Below the pieces are notes generated by a model. That model ran no database searches. It was not told the origin of the DNA and was given only the letters and a program-made list of their open reading frames with translations. The position numbers were made by a program, and so were the translations under genes. DNA of 64,000 bases, taken from Micromonospora carbonacea (lineage in GTDB: Bacteria > Actinomycetota > Actinomycetes > Mycobacteriales > Micromonosporaceae). Of the stretch, positions 7,695-16,071 are shown piece after piece. The stretch is from contig NZ_JACHMZ010000001.1 in NCBI RefSeq assembly GCF_014205165.1, positions 4,384,501 to 4,448,500 on the forward strand, given 5' to 3'. Numbering within the stretch: position 1 is the first letter of the stretch; every line of letters starts with the position of its first letter.

Positions 7695-9016
7695 GCCGGC
7701 ACCCGGCCGGTGGGGGCGGCGGCGCGTGGGGCGGGCAGGTAGCCGATGCCGGCGTACCGCGCCCCGGCGGCGGTCACGGCCGCCTCGTCGAGGATCCGCC
7801 ACGAGTCGTAGACGACGCCCGCCCCGCCGGCCGCGAGCAGCCCGCCGACCTCCAGCGCCCGGTAGTCGGGGTGGTCGTTGACCACGAGCACCGCGTCGCT
7901 GTCGCAGAACGCCTTGTCCAGGCTGGTCGGCTCGCCGCCGTAGGCCCGGATGACCTGGTCGGGCACCATCGGGTCGTGCCCGGCCACGACCAGCCCGGCC
8001 GCCCGGAAGACCGGCATCATCGCGGCGATCGGCGTGCCGCGCATGTCGTCGGTGGGGGGCCACCCCTTGTACGCCCAGCCCAGCACGGCCAGCCGGGCGC
8101 CGGCGGTGTCGCCGCGCCGCTGCCGGATCAGCTCCACGACGGTCTCGGCGACGTGCACCGGCAGGCGCTCGTTGAGCCGCCGGGCCGCCCCGACCAGGAA
8201 CGCGCCGTCGTCGCCGGCGCTGGCCACCATCAGGTACGGATCCTTCGACAGGCAACCGCCGCCGACGTACCCGGGCCGGCTCAGGTCCGGCCGGGGGTAG
8301 TCGAGGTTGGCGGCCCGGATCACCTCCAGCGGGTCAAGGCCGTGCCGCTCGGCGATCAGCGCCACCTCGTTGCCGAACGAGTAGATCAGGTCGGTGTGGC
8401 AGTTGTTGGAGAGCTTGACCAGCTCGGCGGCCTCCAGGCTGGACACCGGCACGGTCTGCCGGGCGAGCCCGCCGAACAGCTCCAGCCCGGCGTGCAGGCT
8501 CTCGTCGTCCACGCCGCCGACGACCTGGGGCAGCTCGACCAGTTCCCGCAGCGCCTGCCCCTGGATGGTCCGCTCCGGGGCCATCACCAGCAGCGCCCGC
8601 CCCCACGCCGCGGTCAGCGCCGGCAGCACCACCCGGCGGCTCGTCCCGACGGGGACGGTGCTGCGGACGATCACCAGGGTCTGCGGGCCGCACCAGCGGG
8701 CCACCTGTTCGGCCGCCGCCGCGAGGTTGGACAGGTCGGGCCGCCGGGACCCCTCGTCCACCGGCGTGGAGACGCTGAGCACCACCGCGTCGAGGTCCGC
8801 CGGCAGCTCGTCGTCGACGAACACCGAACGGCCCGCGTGCGTGGCGAACACGTCGGCGATGCCCGGCTCGAAGATGTGCGGGCGGCCGCCGCGCAGCGCC
8901 GCCCGCACCGCCGGGTTCGCGTCCACCCCGTGCACCTCGAACCCCTTGCGCGCCAGCGCGGCGGCCAGCGTCAGCCCGACGTAGCCGAGGCCGACGATCC
9001 CTATCCTGCGATACAC
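7691..9016 (-). CDS. Nucleotide-sugar 6-dehydrogenase (UDP-GlcNAc/ManNAc or UDP-glucose dehydrogenase family)
   Basis: A 441-residue NAD-dependent dehydrogenase that oxidises the C6 hydroxyl of a UDP-sugar to a carboxylate in two steps. It shows the N-terminal GLGYVGL Rossmann motif, the STVPVGTS motif, the APERTIQGQ segment and the catalytic cysteine in YVGGGCLSKDPY. The PERTIQGQALREL stretch resembles the WecC/WbpA subgroup that acts on UDP-HexNAc more than plain UDP-glucose dehydrogenases, though this is only suggestive. The GTG at 9016 is preferred because the in-frame sequence upstream is not family-like and a GAGGGGAAGAGGA Shine-Dalgarno region precedes it. It is separated from the upstream epimerase by a long perfect palindrome. 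Confidence 0.85.
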   Translation of the reverse strand: MYRRIGIVGLGYVGLTLAAALARKGFEVHGVDANPAVRAALRGGRPHIFEPGIADVFATHAGRSVFVDDELPADLDAVVLSVSTPVDEGSRRPDLSNLAAAAEQVARWCGPQTLVIVRSTVPVGTSRRVVLPALTAAWGRALLVMAPERTIQGQALRELVELPQVVGGVDDESLHAGLELFGGLARQTVPVSSLEAAELVKLSNNCHTDLIYSFGNEVALIAERHGLDPLEVIRAANLDYPRPDLSRPGYVGGGCLSKDPYLMVASAGDDGAFLVGAARRLNERLPVHVAETVVELIRQRRGDTAGARLAVLGWAYKGWPPTDDMRGTPIAAMMPVFRAAGLVVAGHDPMVPDQVIRAYGGEPTSLDKAFCDSDAVLVVNDHPDYRALEVGGLLAAGGAGVVYDSWRILDEAAVTAAGARYAGIGYLPAPRAAAPTGRVPA

Positions 9017-9051
9017 GTTGTCCTCTTCCCCTCGTTTGTCGTGCTCGGTGC

Positions 9052-9079
9052 ACCGGCCCGCCCGCGCGGGCGGGCCGGT
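9052..9079. terminator. 28-bp perfect palindrome inside the nucleotide-sugar operon
   Basis: A GC-only hairpin core (ACCGGCCCGCCCGC followed directly by its reverse complement) reaches into the TGA stop of the SDR gene at 9079. It would form a terminator-like cruciform or RNA hairpin with no separate loop, just before the dehydrogenase gene. Confidence 0.55.
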
Positions 9080-9957
9080 CAGGCGCCCATCGCGGCCCAG
9101 CTCGCCTTGACCGACTCGGCGAGCTCGTAGGAGGGCGTCCAGCCCAGGTCGCGCGCGGCCCGGGAGATGTCGCCGCACATCCAGTCGACCGCCGCCGAGC
9201 GGCCCGGCGGCGGCTGGTCCTCGCGGACCGCGCCGGTGAAGCCGGCCGCCTCCGCCATCAGCCGGACCGCCTCCCGCACCGGCACGGCCCGGCCGCTGGC
9301 GACGTTGTAGACCCGCTGCGGCAGCCAGGGGGCCCGGACGGCGGCGGCCACGGCGGCGGCCACGTCCCGGACGTCGACGAAGTCCCGGTGGGCCGAGAGG
9401 GGACCGACGGTGATCCGGCCGCCGGGCGTCGCGCGGCGCAGCAGCGTCGCGACCCGGCCGAGCACGGTGTCGGCGGACAGGCCGGGGCCGATCGGGTTGA
9501 ACACCCGCAGCGTGACGCCGTCGACCCGGCCCGCGGCGGCGGCCAGCTCGACCAGCCGGGTGGCGGTCAGGTGGGTCAGGCCGTACTCGCTCACCGGGCG
9601 CGCGTCGTCGCTCTCGGCGGCGGCGTGCCCGTGCGGCACCGGCCCGTACTCCCCGGCGGAGCCGATGCGCACCAGCCGCGCGCCGGGGGCCCCGGCCGCG
9701 ACGGCCTCGACGAGTTTCGCGGTCACCGACACGTTCGCCGCGACGAGTTCGTCGGCCCGCCCGTCGAGCCGGCCGGTGCAGGCCACCACCGCGTCGGGCC
9801 GGGCGGCGCGCAGCAGCGCGCCCAGCTCGTCGACGTCGCAGGCGACGAGGTCGACGTCGCGCCGGCCGGGGCAGACCAGCGCCGCGTGCGGGCGCAGGGC
9901 GGCGCGGACGTGCCCGCCGATGAAGCCGGAGCCGCCGAGGACCAGGACGGTGGTCAC
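9079..9957 (-). CDS. NAD-dependent epimerase/reductase (SDR) with altered YxxxK motif
   Basis: A 292-residue extended SDR with the nucleotide-binding motif GGSGFIGGH. The fold elements expected of nucleotide-sugar reductases/epimerases follow, including [15 protein letters not shown] and [10 protein letters not shown]. The usual catalytic YxxxK appears as YGLTH, so the lysine that lowers the tyrosine pKa is replaced by histidine. It may be a 4-reductase-like enzyme of the GDP-6-deoxymannose reductase type. It overlaps the upstream nucleotidylyltransferase gene by GTGA. The substrate is unknown, and catalytic competence is uncertain because of the altered motif. Confidence 0.75.
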   Translation of the reverse strand: MTTVLVLGGSGFIGGHVRAALRPHAALVCPGRRDVDLVACDVDELGALLRAARPDAVVACTGRLDGRADELVAANVSVTAKLVEAVAAGAPGARLVRIGSAGEYGPVPHGHAAAESDDARPVSEYGLTHLTATRLVELAAAAGRVDGVTLRVFNPIGPGLSADTVLGRVATLLRRATPGGRITVGPLSAHRDFVDVRDVAAAVAAAVRAPWLPQRVYNVASGRAVPVREAVRLMAEAAGFTGAVREDQPPPGRSAAVDWMCGDISRAARDLGWTPSYELAESVKASWAAMGA

Positions 9958-10682
9958 ACCGGCTCCGGGGTGCGCGGGGACAGCAGGATCGGCCGGAGCC
10001 GTTCGAACGCCCGGTTGGCCTCGTCGTAGTCCTCGGGCCGGCCGATGTCGAGCCAGTAGCCGTCGAACTGGTAGCTCGCCGGCGGCTCCCCGCGTTCGAG
10101 CAGGTCCAGCACGAGTTGGTCGAAGCCGAACGCGAGCCCGGCCGGGTACGCGGCGATGGTGCGCGCGGAGAGGCCGTAGACGCCCATGCTGACGTGGTAG
10201 TCGAGGACGGGCTTTTCGCTGAACTCGACCACCCGGCCGTCCTCGACCGACAGCACGCCGAAGTCGATCTTCACGGTGCGGTGGAAGGTCGCCACGGTCA
10301 GCGGGGCCCCGGAGGCGGCGTGGGTGCGCAGCAGGTCGCCGTAGTCCAGGTCGGTGAGCACGTCCCCGTTCATCACCAGGAAGTGCTCGGGCAGCCGGTC
10401 GCGGATGCCGAACAGCGGCCCGATCGTCGACAGGGGGACGCTCTCCTCCACGTACCGCACGCGCAGCCCGAACCGGGAGCCGTCGCCGACGAACGCGCGG
10501 ATCAGCGAGCCGAGGTGGTTGATCGCCAGGGTGACGTCGGTGAAGCCGCAGCTCGCGAGCTGGTGCAGGACGATCTCCAGGATGGCGTGGCTGTCCCCGA
10601 TCGGCACCAGCGGTTTCGGCAGGGAGGTCGTGTACGGCTTGAGCCGCGTCCCCTTGCCACCGGCCATGATCACTACATGCAT
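9954..10682 (-). CDS. Sugar-phosphate nucleotidylyltransferase (NTP_transferase family)
   Basis: A 242-residue GT-A-like nucleotidylyltransferase that joins an NTP and a sugar-1-phosphate to give a nucleotide sugar and pyrophosphate. The N-terminal signature [13 protein letters not shown] is followed by PKPLVPIGD, and [11 protein letters not shown] contains the metal-binding aspartate. It lacks a C-terminal beta-helix, as in short RmlA/mannose-1-P guanylyltransferase-like enzymes. The ATG at 10682 follows GATGACGAG and fits the family N-terminus; the 42 residues that could be read upstream do not. It heads a minus-strand operon with two SDRs and a dehydrogenase. Whether it makes a UDP-, GDP- or dTDP-sugar is not evident. 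Confidence 0.82.
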   Translation of the reverse strand: MHVVIMAGGKGTRLKPYTTSLPKPLVPIGDSHAILEIVLHQLASCGFTDVTLAINHLGSLIRAFVGDGSRFGLRVRYVEESVPLSTIGPLFGIRDRLPEHFLVMNGDVLTDLDYGDLLRTHAASGAPLTVATFHRTVKIDFGVLSVEDGRVVEFSEKPVLDYHVSMGVYGLSARTIAAYPAGLAFGFDQLVLDLLERGEPPASYQFDGYWLDIGRPEDYDEANRAFERLRPILLSPRTPEPV

Positions 10683-10846
10683 CTCGTCATCCGATCCGTC
10701 CGTCGCTGCCGGCGTCCCGGCCACCGTCAGGCGTGGGTCGGGTGTCGCCGGGCGGTCGCCCCCGTAACACCCAGGGCAACGACCGATCCGCGCCCGAGAA
10801 ACGCCCATAACAGAGCATTAGCCGCCTTTATCTCGATACCACTCCC

Positions 10847-10876
10847 GGCCACCCGGACGGATCCATTCGGGTGGCC
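10847..10876. promoter_or_regulatory. Inverted repeat in the divergent promoter region
   Basis: GGCCACCCG (10847-10855) pairs with CGGGTGGCC (10868-10876) around a 12-base loop. It lies in the 288-base space between the divergent nucleotidylyltransferase and polymerase genes. It could be a regulator site or a 5' UTR hairpin of the polymerase transcript. No confident -10/-35 pair was found. Confidence 0.4.
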
Positions 10877-10970
10877 ATCCCGTAGCGCTGAGTAACGTTC
10901 CCGGCCCGGACCTGGTTAGGAGGGTGTCGACGCCACCGGCGCACCCATGCCGCCGCACGAGGAGGATCCG

Positions 10971-12497
10971 ATGACGACCCTGGCTGGTCCCGCCGCACGA
11001 CCCGTCGGCGCGCTCCGCGCGAACGGGCCGGTGACCACGGGGAAGCCGGTGGACAACAACGTCCTGGCCGCGATCCTCGTGACGTCGCTGAGCATCGCGC
11101 TGATGGTGTGCCTACCGGACCTGCGCCACTGGTTCATGGCGCCCACGACCCTCACCGGCGTTCTCATCGGCGCCGAGGCGCTGCGGTGGTTCCGCCGGGG
11201 CGTCGACGTGTTCGACCCGCGGGCCTGCGCGGGCCTGATCGGGCTCCAGTTCCTCTACCTCGCGCCGATCCTCAACGTGGCCCTCGACGAGTGGGTGACG
11301 AGGGTCTACGACCAGCCGGTCTGGCGCGACGCGCTCGGGATGCTCGGCATCCTCAACGCGGTCGGCACGGCCCTCTACCGGGTGGTGGTCGCCCTTCCCC
11401 GCCGGCCCCGCCGACGGCACCGCCGGCTGCCCGCGATGCACCTGCCCACCTTCTACACGGCGGGCCTGGCGCTCGCGGTGGTCAGCATCGCCGCGATGGG
11501 CTACGAGATCGCCATCTTCGGCGGCATCGACGGCTTCGTCGCCACGATGGCCGACCAGGCCAACCGGGTCAAGGACATGACCGGGCTCGGCCCGCTCATC
11601 GTGCTCTCCGAGGCGTTCCCGTACGTCGTCTTCACCCTCGCGCTCGTCCGCTGGCGCAGGATGCTCGCCCGGAACACCGTCCTGCTGGTCCTGCTCGTGC
11701 TCGCGCTGACCGTGACCCAGTTCTTCATCGGCGGGCTCAAGGGCAGCCGCAGCAGCACCCTCTGGCCGCTGCTGCTCGCGCTCGTCCTGGTCAACGTCAC
11801 GGTCCGGCGGGTGCCCCGCAAGGTCCTCGCCGTGGTGGGGGTCCTCGCCTTCGCCTTCATCTACCTGTACGCCTTCTACAAGCTGGGCGGCACCAAGGCC
11901 ATCGACGAGATCCGGCGGGCCGGCACGGTCCAGGGCGCCGTGTCGGACACGGGGCGGGACATGCCCATGCTGCTCACCGCGGACCTGGGCCGCGCCGACA
12001 TCCAGAGCGTCATCCTGCACCGCTACCTCGACGGCCAGTTCGAGCCGGTGCTCGGGGCGACGTACGCCAACGCCTGGTTCATGTTCCTGCCCGACGGCCT
12101 CTTCCCCGACGTACCGACCAGCAAGGTCGACGTGGGATCGCGCATCCTCTACAACCCGCTCTACTCGGAGGAGGAGGGCGATTCGAGTAAGATCTACGGC
12201 ACGGCCGGTGAGGGCATCATCAACTTCGGCCTGGTCGGCGGCGTGCTCTCCTTCGTGGCCTTCGGCCTCGCCGTCCGCGCCGTCCAGGGGTACTACACGG
12301 CGGCCGTGGCCGCGCCGGACCTGACGCCGAAGCTCGTCGCGCCCGTGGTGTGGGTCCTCGTCACCACCCAGAGCTCCGACCTGGACAACGTCCTGTTCTG
12401 CCTCGTCAAGTACTCCATGCCGACGCTCCTGCTGGTCTGGCTGGCCTGCCGGTTCGGCCGCCGGCACCGCGTACGCCCGCTGTCGGCGGTGCCCTGA
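10971..12497 (+). CDS. Wzy-like oligosaccharide repeat-unit polymerase
   Basis: A 508-residue integral membrane protein with roughly ten to twelve hydrophobic segments and one large extracytoplasmic loop (about residues 315-415). The loop is rich in aromatic and charged residues and includes DLGRADIQS and FLPDGLFPD. This is the usual shape of O-antigen/repeat-unit polymerases, which join flipped units on undecaprenyl diphosphate. The ATG at 10971 follows a strong GAGGAGG Shine-Dalgarno, so the alternative ATG 24 bases upstream is unlikely. Its place between sugar-nucleotide genes and a GT4, with flippases at both ends of the locus, fits the assignment. Wzy proteins diverge strongly and no catalytic motif is diagnostic. 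Confidence 0.78.
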   Translation: MTTLAGPAARPVGALRANGPVTTGKPVDNNVLAAILVTSLSIALMVCLPDLRHWFMAPTTLTGVLIGAEALRWFRRGVDVFDPRACAGLIGLQFLYLAPILNVALDEWVTRVYDQPVWRDALGMLGILNAVGTALYRVVVALPRRPRRRHRRLPAMHLPTFYTAGLALAVVSIAAMGYEIAIFGGIDGFVATMADQANRVKDMTGLGPLIVLSEAFPYVVFTLALVRWRRMLARNTVLLVLLVLALTVTQFFIGGLKGSRSSTLWPLLLALVLVNVTVRRVPRKVLAVVGVLAFAFIYLYAFYKLGGTKAIDEIRRAGTVQGAVSDTGRDMPMLLTADLGRADIQSVILHRYLDGQFEPVLGATYANAWFMFLPDGLFPDVPTSKVDVGSRILYNPLYSEEEGDSSKIYGTAGEGIINFGLVGGVLSFVAFGLAVRAVQGYYTAAVAAPDLTPKLVAPVVWVLVTTQSSDLDNVLFCLVKYSMPTLLLVWLACRFGRRHRVRPLSAVP

Positions 12498-12569
12498 CCC
12501 GCGCCGGTCCTCCACGGCGCGGAACCGCCCGGGGCCGACCCCACACCCCAGCCGACCCAAGGAGTGCCC

Positions 12570-13742
12570 ATGGCCCTCGCGGACCCGACCGCGCCCCACC
12601 CGGCCCCGCGCCGCCCTCCGCCGCGGTCGACGCCGGCCGTGCGGGTCCTGCACGTGGTCGGGTGCCTCGACCGGGGCGGCATCGAGACGGCGTCGCTGGA
12701 CGTCTGCCGCGTCGTGCCGCCCGGTCAGGCGCAGCAGACCTTCGTCACCGTCAACGGCGTCACGGGATCGCTGGCGCCGGCCTACCGGGACGCCGGCGCC
12801 ACCGTCGTGCAGTGTCCGGTCCGCCCGCGCCTCCTGTTCCCCCTGCGGCTGTGGCGCTGCCTGCGCGTCGCCCGTCCCGACGTGGTCGTCTCCCACATCA
12901 GCCTGTTCAGCGCGGCGGTCCTCGCCGCCGCCCGGGTCGCCCGGGTGCCGGTGCGGATCGCCCGGATGTGGAGCGAGGGCGACGACAAGCCGGCCACGCT
13001 GCGGCGTCGGCTCCTGCGCGGGCTGTGCCGGGTCGTGCTGGCCCACACGGCGACCGACGTCCTGGGGGTGACGGCCGCGGCCGTCGACTTCGCCGGACCC
13101 CGGCCGCACGACCGCCGGTACCGGGTGCTGCCCAACGGCGTGGACACCACCAGGACCGACGGCTGGGACCGCGCCGCCGCCCGGCGGCGCTGGGACCTGC
13201 CCGGCGACGTGCCGGTGCTCGGCTTCCTCGGCCGGGCCCACCCGGTGAAGAACCGCCCCTTCCTCGTCGAGGTGCACCGCGCCGCGCGGGAGCACCGCCC
13301 CGACGCCCGGCTGCTGGTCGCCGGCCCGCTGGGCGTCGACGACCTGACCGCCGCGCATCCGGGCGTCGACCGCGACCCGCACGTCGTGCTCGCCGGCGAG
13401 GTCGAGGAGGTCGGCCCGGTGCTGCGCGCCGCCGACGTGCTGCTGCTGCCCTCCCTGCGGGAGGGCCTGCCCGGCGTGGTGCTCGAAGCGCTCGCCGTCG
13501 GCGTCCCGGTCGTGGCAGCCGACCTGCCGTCCCTGCGGGAGCTGTCCGGCCTCGTCGCGGGGCTGACCCTGGTGCCGCTGAGCGCCGGGCCGCAGGTCTG
13601 GGCGCGGGTCACGCTGGAACAGGCCGGCGCGGACGACGCCCGGCGCGCCGAGATCGCCCGCGTGCTGCGCGGGTCACCGCTCACCCTGGACCACGTCGCG
13701 CGGCAGTGGCGTCGGCTGTGGGGGGTCGACCCGGCCCCGTGA
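12570..13742 (+). CDS. Glycosyltransferase family 4 protein
   Basis: A 390-residue GT4 protein. After a Pro/Arg-rich 25-residue N-terminus it has the HVVGCLDRGGIE motif typical of the acceptor half. The donor half contains FLGRAHPVKNRPFL and SLREGLPGVVLEALAVGVP with the conserved glutamates. The ATG at 12570 is chosen because AAGGAG ends six bases before it. It follows the polymerase gene by 72 bases and is probably cotranscribed. It likely adds a sugar to the same repeat unit. It is more similar in style to poly-GT4 enzymes of capsule clusters than to the two paralogues at the left. Confidence 0.83.
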   Translation: MALADPTAPHPAPRRPPPRSTPAVRVLHVVGCLDRGGIETASLDVCRVVPPGQAQQTFVTVNGVTGSLAPAYRDAGATVVQCPVRPRLLFPLRLWRCLRVARPDVVVSHISLFSAAVLAAARVARVPVRIARMWSEGDDKPATLRRRLLRGLCRVVLAHTATDVLGVTAAAVDFAGPRPHDRRYRVLPNGVDTTRTDGWDRAAARRRWDLPGDVPVLGFLGRAHPVKNRPFLVEVHRAAREHRPDARLLVAGPLGVDDLTAAHPGVDRDPHVVLAGEVEEVGPVLRAADVLLLPSLREGLPGVVLEALAVGVPVVAADLPSLRELSGLVAGLTLVPLSAGPQVWARVTLEQAGADDARRAEIARVLRGSPLTLDHVARQWRRLWGVDPAP

Positions 13743-13750
13743 CTCGGCCG

Positions 13751-13772
13751 CGCCCGCCCCTGCCGGCGGGCG
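13751..13772. terminator. Hairpin between convergent GT4 and 2-epimerase genes
   Basis: An 8-bp GC stem, CGCCCGCC (13751-13758) with GGCGGGCG (13765-13772), and a 6-base loop lie directly after the GT4 stop and before the end of the convergent 2-epimerase gene. Confidence 0.5.
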
Positions 13773-13776
13773 GGCG

Positions 13777-14919
13777 TCACGACGCGGGCTGGCACCGGGG
13801 CCGGATGCCGGCCCAGTCGTGGTGGCGGCGCACGGTCGACAGGATGTAGTCGACCACCCGGCGGGACGTGTCCGGCACCCGGTAGTCCGCCGGGCACGGC
13901 ACGCCGTGCGCGGCCACCTGGTCGACGGTGAGGGCGACCGCCTCGACGACGCCCGCCGGGTCGAGCCCGGTCATGATGATGCCCCCGGCGTCCAGCGCCT
14001 CCGGGCGTTCGATCGACTCGCGCAGCGTCACGGCGGGGAAGCCGAGGATGGCGGACTCCTCGCTGATCGTGCCGCTGTCGGACAGGGTGCACCGCGCCCG
14101 GGTCTGCAGGCGCACGTAGTCGAGGAACCCGAACGGCTCGTGGAAGTCGATGCCGTCGAGCGCCACGTCGGCGGCGGGGATCGCCTCCAGCCGCTTGCGG
14201 GTGCGCGGGTGGGTGGAGACGAGCACCGGCAGCCGCCAGGTGTCCCGCACGGCCGCCAGGCAGTCCAGCAGCCGCCGCAGCCGCGCCGGGTCGTCGACGT
14301 TCTCCTCGCGGTGGGCGCTGACCACGAAGTACCCCCCGGGTTCGAGGCCCAGCCGGTCGAGCACCGTGGACGCCTCGACGGCGGCGCGGTGGTGCTCCAG
14401 CACCTCCCGCATGGGCGACCCGGTGTGCAGGATCCGGCGCGGGTGCAGCCCCTCGGCGAGCAGGTTGCGCCGGGCGTGCTCGGTGTAGACCAGGTTGAAG
14501 TCGGCGACGTGGTCGACCATCCGCCGGTTGGTCTCCTCGGGCACGTTGAGGTCGAAGCAGCGGTTGCCGGCCTCCATGTGGTAGACGGGCACCCGCATCC
14601 GCCGGGCCATCAGCGCCGCGATGCAGCTGTTCGTGTCGCCCAGCACCAGCAGGGCGTCCGGGCGGTGCTCCTCGATCGCCGCCTCCACGCCCACCAGCAC
14701 CCCGCCGAGCACCCGGCCGAGGGACGCCGTGTCCACCCGCAGGAACCGGTCGGGGCGGCGCAGCCGCAGGTCGCTGAAGAACACGTCGGACAGCGCCGGG
14801 TCCCAGTTCTGCCCGGTGTGCACGAGGACGTGGTCCACCGTGCGGTCCAGCAGGTCGATCACCCGGGACAGCCGGATGATCTCCGGTCGGGTGCCGACCA
14901 CCGTCATCACCCTGGTCAA
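13777..14919 (-). CDS. fnlC: UDP-N-acetylglucosamine 2-epimerase family, FnlC/CapG type
   Basis: A 380-residue non-hydrolysing 2-epimerase. FnlC/CapG converts UDP-N-acetyl-L-pneumosamine to UDP-N-acetyl-L-fucosamine, the last step of that pathway. Visible motifs are VGTRPEIIRLS, GDTNS, HMEAGNR followed by VPEETNRRMVDH, HREEN and SDSGTISEES. The HMEAGNR and PEETNRR forms fit the FnlC subgroup better than classical WecB. The start is taken as the TTG at 14919: GGAGG at 14932-14928 overlaps the more upstream GTG (14928) but is eight bases from this TTG, giving the family-like start (M)TRVMTVVGTRPE. It lies downstream of fnlB and fnlA in one minus-strand run. Confidence 0.87.
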   Translation of the reverse strand: MTRVMTVVGTRPEIIRLSRVIDLLDRTVDHVLVHTGQNWDPALSDVFFSDLRLRRPDRFLRVDTASLGRVLGGVLVGVEAAIEEHRPDALLVLGDTNSCIAALMARRMRVPVYHMEAGNRCFDLNVPEETNRRMVDHVADFNLVYTEHARRNLLAEGLHPRRILHTGSPMREVLEHHRAAVEASTVLDRLGLEPGGYFVVSAHREENVDDPARLRRLLDCLAAVRDTWRLPVLVSTHPRTRKRLEAIPAADVALDGIDFHEPFGFLDYVRLQTRARCTLSDSGTISEESAILGFPAVTLRESIERPEALDAGGIIMTGLDPAGVVEAVALTVDQVAAHGVPCPADYRVPDTSRRVVDYILSTVRRHHDWAGIRPRCQPAS

Positions 14920-14970
14920 AAGGTCCACCTCCGTCGTTCGCGCCCCGGGACCCGTCGCCGTCGACCGCGG

Positions 14971-16071
14971 CTACGCGGCGGCCACGGGCTCCGGGTAGGT
15001 GTCCGGCCGGGCCGGGTCGAACAGGTCGTTCGTCCAGAAGAGGGTGAGCAGGTCCCCGTCGCCGGTGTTGGTGATGTCGTGCGCCCACATCGTCGGCATG
15101 TCCACCACGACCGGCTCCGCCCCGTCGACCGGGAACCGGACCAGCCCCCGCCCGCCGACCCGACGGAGCCGGATCTCGGCGCGTCCGCGCAGCACGACGA
15201 AGCGCTCCACCTTGGCCAGGTGGAAGTGCTCCCCCCGGGTCACGCCGGGGCGGGTCGCCGAGCAGAACGCCTGCCCCGCGCCGTGGCTGCGGACCGCCTC
15301 CACCAGTTCGCCCCGGTGGTCGGCGCGGCGCACGAGCGGGATCGGGTAGCCCGCCGGGAACAGGTGCGAGCGGTAGGTGTTGAACAACCGCACGTCGTGC
15401 CGGTCGGTCAGCGGTGGGAGGTCCCCGCCGCGGTAGGTCGCCGCGAACCCGGCCAGCCGGTCGGCGAGGGCGTGCACGCCGATGCGCAGCGCCGGCATCG
15501 CGGCGTCCCAGGGCCCGGCCGGCGGGGCGTCGAGCAGCGCGGCGGCGGCGTCGGTGACGTGCACGAGGCGCAGCTCGCGGTCGTCGCGCAGCTCGGGCTC
15601 CCCGCCGTCGGCCAGGACCCGGCAGAACGTCGCCGTCACCGAGTTGTAGAACGGCCGCCCGTGCTCGCCGTACAGGTGCGGCAGGCGGTGGTCGACGAGG
15701 TGGCAGCCGGCGGCGGCCCCGGCCAGGATCGCCGCCGCCGCCGCCTTCGAGTCGCCGTAGGCGGTGCCGTTGCCGGCCTGGACCGTGTTCGCGTACACCA
15801 GGGTCTTCGGCGGCTGCGCGCAGCGGCGCAGGCCGCGCGCGAGGGCCTCGGCGACGGCGACGTTGCCGGCCGCCACCTCGGCCGGCTCGCCGCGGTTGAC
15901 CCCGGCCAGGTGCAGCACCCGGTCGACGCCGCGCAGCCGGTCGGCCAGCACGGCCGCGTCGGCCAGGTCGGCCCGGCCGATCAGGACGGGATCGGGCCAG
16001 CCGAGCGCGCGCAGCAGCACCCGGGTGTGCCAGCCGAGGAAGCCCTCCGCGCCGGTGAGGGCGACCTTCAC
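14971..16071 (-). CDS. fnlB: Bifunctional CapF/FnlB-type SDR reductase/epimerase with cupin domain
   Basis: A 366-residue CapF-like enzyme. The N-terminal SDR domain (about 1-250) starts with TGAEGFLGWH and has YGDSK as the catalytic YxxxK. The C-terminal cupin domain (about 260-366) has GEHFHLAKVERFVV with metal-binding histidines. In CapF the cupin epimerises C3 and the SDR reduces C4, giving UDP-N-acetyl-L-talosamine/pneumosamine-type intermediates. The GTG start at 16071 overlaps the fnlA stop, so translation is coupled. Having both domains in order, flanked by FnlA and FnlC, makes the assignment firm at pathway level. Confidence 0.9.
   Translation of the reverse strand: MKVALTGAEGFLGWHTRVLLRALGWPDPVLIGRADLADAAVLADRLRGVDRVLHLAGVNRGEPAEVAAGNVAVAEALARGLRRCAQPPKTLVYANTVQAGNGTAYGDSKAAAAAILAGAAAGCHLVDHRLPHLYGEHGRPFYNSVTATFCRVLADGGEPELRDDRELRLVHVTDAAAALLDAPPAGPWDAAMPALRIGVHALADRLAGFAATYRGGDLPPLTDRHDVRLFNTYRSHLFPAGYPIPLVRRADHRGELVEAVRSHGAGQAFCSATRPGVTRGEHFHLAKVERFVVLRGRAEIRLRRVGGRGLVRFPVDGAEPVVVDMPTMWAHDITNTGDGDLLTLFWTNDLFDPARPDTYPEPVAAA

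Noticed and set aside
11112..13382. 756-codon minus-strand ORF opposite the polymerase and GT4 genes
   Set aside because: Highly charged low-complexity shadow of two well supported plus-strand genes.
14926..14928. GTG at 14928 as the fnlC start
   Set aside because: The Shine-Dalgarno GGAGG overlaps this codon; the in-frame TTG at 14919 has correct spacing and matches the family N-terminus.
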